Assembly: GCA_014238205.1 (NCBI GenBank)
Contig: JABABM010000003.1
Coordinates: 1-64,000, forward strand
Length of the DNA: 64,000 nt
Source of the DNA: Phycisphaerales bacterium
GTDB taxonomy: Bacteria; Planctomycetota; Phycisphaerae; Phycisphaerales; SM1A02
Reading direction: 5' to 3'
The stretch's first letter is position 1, and each line of letters opens with the position of its first letter. This document shows, in pieces, positions 60,050 to 64,000 of the stretch. The notes under the pieces are model-generated. The model had not been told where the DNA came from. It worked only from the letters and a program-made list of their open reading frames with translations, and searched no databases. The translations under genes were made by a program, and so were the position numbers.

Positions 60050-62674
60050 ATGACTCGACTTCACCAGTACATCCTCTCCATCATCGCGTGTGCCTTGCTT
60101 GCTCTCTCCCCGGCAAGGGCGTTGGGGCAGGGCACCGAAGGCGTCTTCCCAGAACCGCTTGACTGGAGGTCCTTCCAGGAGTTGATGGAGCCGCTCAACC
60201 TGTCTCCGGAACAGGCAGCCGCACTGGAAGCCCCCCACGAAGAGTATCTCGTGTCCATGATGGCGATCCGGGATGGAGCCATTGCGGAGTTCATGGAGAA
60301 CGTCTCCGTCAAGTTTGCACGCTCAAACAACAGCAGCGAGGAAATCTCGGAACGGGTCAGCGAATATCGAAGAATCGCAAAGCGGATGGCTGCCGTTGAA
60401 GGTAGCTTCCTCGATGGCCTTGGCCCCATCCTCAGCCAGGACCAGGTGCAGCGGATATCGATCGCAAAGGATTGGAGAGAGCGACAGCGGATACTGGAGT
60501 CTCCCTGGCCATGGCCCCAATGGGCTCCCTCGACGAAGCAACTGGCGGTTGAACTCAGGCCTCTTGTTCAATGGGACATCCTTGATGAGACAAGCCGTGC
60601 GGCAGTCGAAGTCGCCCTGGCCTCCAATGAAGAACGTCGTACCAGGCTGGCTCGACAACTCTTCGACCAACGCCTGAAGGGCTATGTCAAGGAGGTGGAG
60701 ATCGAAGCAGAACTGGGGCCGATTCACTTTCCATTTAATGAAGAGGGAAAGAAGGAGATCAGTCCGGAAGCTGTCCAGGCCTGGGAGGACGAGAATCTCC
60801 GACGGCACCACGAGGCCTACGACACGGCGCTGAAGTCAGCTTCCCGAATCCGGACCGCCTACCACGATGGCGTTGCATCCATTGTCTCCTTGCTCCCTGA
60901 TCGAGCAGGTCGCGATTTTCAATGGATCGCCTGGCGACGGGGGTATGGAATCAAGGACACCTTCCAGGTCCGCAGGATGGTTGCGAGGTGGATCGAGAGG
61001 ATGAATCGGAAGGACGGAGACACCGCTCCCTTTGAAGAACTGCTCTCTGGACACGACTCGAGAACTGCACCTCATGCCCGGAAGTTGATGGAACTTGCTG
61101 ATGGTGAAGCCGGAAACCAGGGGGGATCCTTCTTCTTCTTCAAGGAAGAAACAAAGGACAGCCCCCGCAGCCAGGTCGAATCGAAACTGCAGGATGAGCA
61201 GGTTCGAACCGCAAGGGAGTTTCATTCGCTGCTCGGGGATGACGCCCCGGAGGATCTTCGTCGAGTCATCGCGCACTACGACGGCGAGGACCTCGACGGG
61301 AATACAGGTGGCGACCGCTTTGGAGAAGCCGGCAAGCAGACCAGTGTCAGTATCGTCATCACTGGGGATGCGTCCGACATGGAGGAACTCGAGGAGGACG
61401 GCGCTTCTGTCATGTTCTTCGGGTCAACCGATGTGGGTGGTTCCACTGGAGCAGGTGGACCCGGAGCCGGACTCGATTTCCTGGCATCCGCACCGGACGC
61501 CATGGAAAGGGGAGACATTGAACTGCTCGCAGCGGATCTCCAGATGGGCGAAGAGGGGCTCGACATCGTCGACGTCCTCTTTGAAACCTACCAGAAGGAA
61601 ACGGCGGCACTTCTTCGCCAGTTCGAACAGAAGCGGATGGATCATGCAATGTCGATGGCTCCCAGCAAGGAAGGCGATCCGAGAAAGGACATGGACCGCT
61701 TTGTCTCCATGAACCGGGACATGCAAGCCCTCCAGCAGGATGCCGTCGAGAAGATGAGGACACTCGATGAGCAGTTCTTCGATGATCTGGTTCTTGCTGT
61801 TGAGAACTCGGACGACCAGGTCGTCCTGCGGTGGCACCGGCTTGCTCGTCAACGAACCTATGCGGCGGCTCCAACAGATCCCATGTCCACGGCCATGGCC
61901 ATGATGGGCGGGGTTGGAAACAATGGATGGAAGATCGACTTGATGCATGAAATCGGGAAGATCAACCTTCCACATGAACATCGCAGGGCAGCGTTGATTG
62001 CCATGGGTGATTGGCATGAGAGGGCCACAGACGTGGCAGCAGCCCTTGCTGATCTTCAGCGGGAAGAAAGCGAAAGCATGACGACGATGATCTCCTCGAG
62101 CAAGGATCCCCAGGACATCGACATGGAGGTCGCAATGGAATCCATGAAGAAGATGCAGGACATATCAACGAGGCGTAATGCCCTGCGGGATGAACAACTG
62201 CAACGAAACGAAGTCTCTCTCCGGGCCATCTGTGATGTTCTTCCGCCCGAGATGGAGGCACAGATGAACCTGGCATGGGACGAAGCTTCGTATCCAGCGG
62301 TCTACATCGACCCTCGGGGCGTCGGAGACAAGCTCCTCGCCGCGATGGAACTCGATGGGTTGGATGAAACCGTCCGGGCTGATCTGCTCCTCCTGCAGCA
62401 GGGCTACAGCGAGCAGTACAAGGAACAGTGCCTTGGACTTGTAGACATATTTGAAAGCATGCCTCCTCCCCCGGGGATGGGCAGTTTCAACCTGACGAAG
62501 ATGGAGGATCGGGACAAGGCCATGAACCAGGCGGAACGTATCCGGTTCGAGCGTGACGATCTCTCCGACAAGACCCGTGATCGACTGCGTGCCATGCTGT
62601 CCGAAGAACAGATCGAGATGATCGGTGGGCTGGATGTTTCGAAGAACACGACAATGCACTGGCCTAAATTCTGA
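60050..62674 (+). CDS. Large secreted helical protein with internal duplication; unknown function
   Basis: An 874-residue protein with a signal peptide (about 1-26). It is rich in charged amphipathic helices. Residues about 41-300 and 488-755 share the same succession: an L-x-x-E helix with a Y/H-rich partner, a FLDGL/FFDDL segment (120-124; 577-580) followed by an R-W/R-Q stretch, an L-x-x-L...A-A helix (162-200; 628-665), and an I-x-x-L-L-P-D/C-D-V-L-P-P segment (278-285; 727-733). A third half-unit spans about 758-860. Between them is a Gly/Asp/Glu-rich linker with F361-F364. LSPEQ (51-55), LSQDQ (128-132) and LSEEQ (850-854) recall LTxxQ-type periplasmic helical proteins (Spy/CpxP). No catalytic motif is seen. 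AAGGAAGG precedes the start. Confidence 0.75.
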   Translation: MTRLHQYILSIIACALLALSPARALGQGTEGVFPEPLDWRSFQELMEPLNLSPEQAAALEAPHEEYLVSMMAIRDGAIAEFMENVSVKFARSNNSSEEISERVSEYRRIAKRMAAVEGSFLDGLGPILSQDQVQRISIAKDWRERQRILESPWPWPQWAPSTKQLAVELRPLVQWDILDETSRAAVEVALASNEERRTRLARQLFDQRLKGYVKEVEIEAELGPIHFPFNEEGKKEISPEAVQAWEDENLRRHHEAYDTALKSASRIRTAYHDGVASIVSLLPDRAGRDFQWIAWRRGYGIKDTFQVRRMVARWIERMNRKDGDTAPFEELLSGHDSRTAPHARKLMELADGEAGNQGGSFFFFKEETKDSPRSQVESKLQDEQVRTAREFHSLLGDDAPEDLRRVIAHYDGEDLDGNTGGDRFGEAGKQTSVSIVITGDASDMEELEEDGASVMFFGSTDVGGSTGAGGPGAGLDFLASAPDAMERGDIELLAADLQMGEEGLDIVDVLFETYQKETAALLRQFEQKRMDHAMSMAPSKEGDPRKDMDRFVSMNRDMQALQQDAVEKMRTLDEQFFDDLVLAVENSDDQVVLRWHRLARQRTYAAAPTDPMSTAMAMMGGVGNNGWKIDLMHEIGKINLPHEHRRAALIAMGDWHERATDVAAALADLQREESESMTTMISSSKDPQDIDMEVAMESMKKMQDISTRRNALRDEQLQRNEVSLRAICDVLPPEMEAQMNLAWDEASYPAVYIDPRGVGDKLLAAMELDGLDETVRADLLLLQQGYSEQYKEQCLGLVDIFESMPPPPGMGSFNLTKMEDRDKAMNQAERIRFERDDLSDKTRDRLRAMLSEEQIEMIGGLDVSKNTTMHWPKF

Positions 62675-62688
62675 CGGGACCCACTGCC

Positions 62689-63567
62689 ATGAACATGAAC
62701 CCGACTGATACAACACCAGCACCGTCGAATCCGGGCGTCACCCTGCAGACACTCCGGAAAGCTGCCGGGAATGGGGAACCTTTCGCCTGCCTGACCTGCT
62801 ATGACGCCACCACGGCGCGTTGGCTTGAACGAGCAGGGATTCCCGTGCTGCTCGTTGGAGATACGGCAGCCGAGATGATTCTCGGGGAGCCGGGAACGAT
62901 CCACGCTCCGCTTGATTTCATGCTCATGATTACCGCCGCGGTCAAGCGAGGAGCTCCCCACACGTTCGTAATGGGAGACATGCCCTTTGGTTCCTACCAG
63001 TGCGATGATGCCGAAGCGGTGCGGAATGCAATGCGATTCCTGACCGAGGGCCGAGCCGATGCCGTGAAGCTCGAGGTCGATATCGAGTGGGTCGGACTCG
63101 TTGCAAAACTCACCAAGGCCGGCGTGCCGGTCGTAGCCCACCTCGGATCTCGCCCACAATGTGCCAAGCAGGAAGGTGGTTATCGATCTGCTGGTCGCAC
63201 GCCAGCTGCCCTTGAGGTCATTGTCGACACCGCGATTGAAATGGAAGCAGCCGGTGCACGGATGATCCTGCTCGAGGCAGTACCCAACGAAGTCTCCCAG
63301 GCAGTCGTCAAGGCGACTTCGATTCCCGTCATCGGGTGCGGCGCAGGAACCGCCTGCCACGGCCAGATTGTGGTGACTCAGGACCTCTTGGGGCTCACGG
63401 ACTGGCAGCCGGCGTTCGCCCGCCCCATAGCCCGGCTCGGCGAGTCGCTCATGGAGGCCGCTGGAACCTGGCAGGCAAAGGTCGCCGCAGGCGACCTCGG
63501 TGAGCATCCCTACAGGATGAAGGGTGAACAAAGCCCTCAACCCGGAAAAACGACGGCACGAGACTGA
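62689..63567 (+). CDS. panB: 3-methyl-2-oxobutanoate hydroxymethyltransferase
   Basis: A 292-residue TIM-barrel enzyme of pantothenate synthesis that transfers a hydroxymethyl group from methylene-tetrahydrofolate to 2-oxoisovalerate. CLTCYDATTARWLERAGI, LVGDTAAEMILGE (metal Asp), FVMGDMPFGSYQ (Asp), VKLEVD and HLGSRPQ, and MILLEAVPNEV (catalytic Glu) match PanB. The first metal-site phrase has GDTAAE in place of the usual GDSLG-type sequence. It follows the unknown secreted protein by 14 bases. Confidence 0.93.
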   Translation: MNMNPTDTTPAPSNPGVTLQTLRKAAGNGEPFACLTCYDATTARWLERAGIPVLLVGDTAAEMILGEPGTIHAPLDFMLMITAAVKRGAPHTFVMGDMPFGSYQCDDAEAVRNAMRFLTEGRADAVKLEVDIEWVGLVAKLTKAGVPVVAHLGSRPQCAKQEGGYRSAGRTPAALEVIVDTAIEMEAAGARMILLEAVPNEVSQAVVKATSIPVIGCGAGTACHGQIVVTQDLLGLTDWQPAFARPIARLGESLMEAAGTWQAKVAAGDLGEHPYRMKGEQSPQPGKTTARD

Positions 63568-63572
63568 TCCTC

Positions 63573-63588
63573 CACATCCACGGATGTG
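63573..63588. repeat. Short inverted repeat between panB and the protease gene
   Basis: CACATCC/GGATGTG (63573-63579 with 63582-63588) is a 16-base near-perfect palindrome in the 86-base gap after panB. It is not followed by T residues, so it is more likely an operator or chance palindrome than a terminator. Confidence 0.3.
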
Positions 63589-63653
63589 AAACATGCATTG
63601 AAATAGATGCCCAGGGACTGCAACCGGCGTATGCTGAACCGGAGGCTCTTCCC

Positions 63654-64000
63654 GTGAAATCATCGGCACGCACATATCTTCCGGGCGTCTTGGCAATCCT
63701 GTTCTCCCTTGCGGTGATCTGCGCCCTTCTTGTTGCAGGCACAGCCTTCCTGAAGGAACAACGCCAGCGGGAAACCCGCTTGGCTGTTGAGCAAGCTGGA
63801 CTTCGCCTGGCCGCGGCAAGACCTCTTCAAATCGATGGAGAAGGGGCAGGAAGCGTGCTCGAGGAATGGTCGAGGGCCACCAGAGACCTGGCTGACTTCG
63901 TTCGACCCTCGGTCGTACATGTGAATGGAATACAGACTGTCAGGACCAGGGTAGGCGCACGCCCATTCAGCATGACAACCGGCAGCGGATGGATCTGGGA
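63654..64000 (+). CDS. Start of an HtrA/DegP-like serine protease (partial)
   Basis: The frame opens with GTG at 63654, preceded by GGAGG (63641-63645) at eight bases spacing, and runs off the right edge after 115 codons. It encodes a membrane anchor at about 10-32, a coiled linker (EQRQRETRLAVEQAGLRLAAA), then VRPSVVHVNGIQ and TGSGWIW, which match the start of the trypsin fold in HtrA-type proteases (P-S-V-V-x-I and GSG-x-I). The catalytic His, Asp and Ser lie beyond the window. Membrane-anchored HtrA proteins act in envelope protein quality control. Confidence 0.7.
   Translation, partial: MKSSARTYLPGVLAILFSLAVICALLVAGTAFLKEQRQRETRLAVEQAGLRLAAARPLQIDGEGAGSVLEEWSRATRDLADFVRPSVVHVNGIQTVRTRVGARPFSMTTGSGWIW

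Noticed and set aside
1-64000. CRISPR arrays, tRNA or rRNA genes, insertion sequences, phage genes
   Set aside because: No regularly spaced repeats, no cloverleaf or rRNA-like segments, no transposase, integrase or structural phage motifs were found on either strand.

Overview
The window looks like a chromosome segment of a planctomycete, most likely of the class Phycisphaerae. The main evidence is family content: both classic planctomycete secreted-protein pairs (heme CxxCH protein with DUF1549/DUF1553 plus DUF1501; DUF1592/DUF1588-type protein plus DUF1552), two PVC-type large dehydrogenase-like proteins with HEAT repeats, and dockerin-like Ca2+-loop tails of the D-x-N-x-D-G type on secreted proteins. 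GC is in the high fifties by eye, genes are densely packed with many ATGA or shared-stop junctions, and I see no rRNA, tRNA, insertion sequence, prophage or CRISPR array. No stretch longer than about 275 bases lacks a gene. 

Layout. 1-6.4 kb: end of an unidentified gene, a secreted metallophosphoesterase-LamG protein, an M24 aminopeptidase P-like enzyme, and an M48 protease/LemA pair. 6-16.4 kb: a LETM1-like small protein coupled to a D-threonine aldolase/D-serine dehydratase-like enzyme, a 1414-residue SGNH/dehydrogenase/HEAT/discoidin/cupredoxin lipoprotein, a dockerin-tailed protein with four six-cysteine repeats, and a DUF4212/sodium-solute symporter pair. 16.4-31.6 kb: PSD1-type cytochrome plus DUF1501, VIT1-like, MATE, a small SGNH-cupredoxin protein, an FG-GAP protein, a second dehydrogenase-like protein ending in cytochrome c, and APC and MFS transporters. 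31.6-34.5 kb: zinc-ribbon protein, aspartoacylase-like/amidotransferase-like fusion, an 81-residue membrane protein with a structured leader and strong terminator, and an unknown protein. 34.5-44.9 kb: a leftward run with AddA/AddB-type helicase-nuclease, AsmA-like protein, MFS transporter, a DUF1476 (F1-ATPase zeta subunit-like) protein, a PH-like membrane protein and an isoaspartyl peptidase. 44.9-64 kb: HlyD-like adaptor plus a cyclase-fold lipoprotein, Tag glycosylase/SpoIIE phosphatase/DUF1552/DUF1592 run, peptidase E, prolyl oligopeptidase, exonuclease III, phosphoglycerate mutase, type III glutamine synthetase, a large unknown secreted protein with internal duplication, PanB, and the start of an HtrA-like protease. 

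Biology. The gene set suggests an aerobic heterotroph specialised in extracytoplasmic oxidation and breakdown of polymers, with much peptide catabolism (M24, S51, S9A, Ntn isoaspartyl peptidase, aspartoacylase-like) and nitrogen assimilation by GlnN. The most unusual items are: (1) an ungapped N-terminal lipobox-plus-membrane module of about 80 residues shared by two unrelated transporter proteins (DUF4212 subunit and an MFS carrier), resembling the N-terminus of cytochrome oxidase subunit II; (2) a clear homologue of the alphaproteobacterial F1-ATPase zeta inhibitor in a planctomycete; (3) two proteins sharing an SGNH-like head and a cupredoxin tail, one with a complete dehydrogenase inserted between them; (4) an 81-residue membrane protein behind three leader hairpins; and (5) the duplicated secreted protein at 60-62.7 kb.
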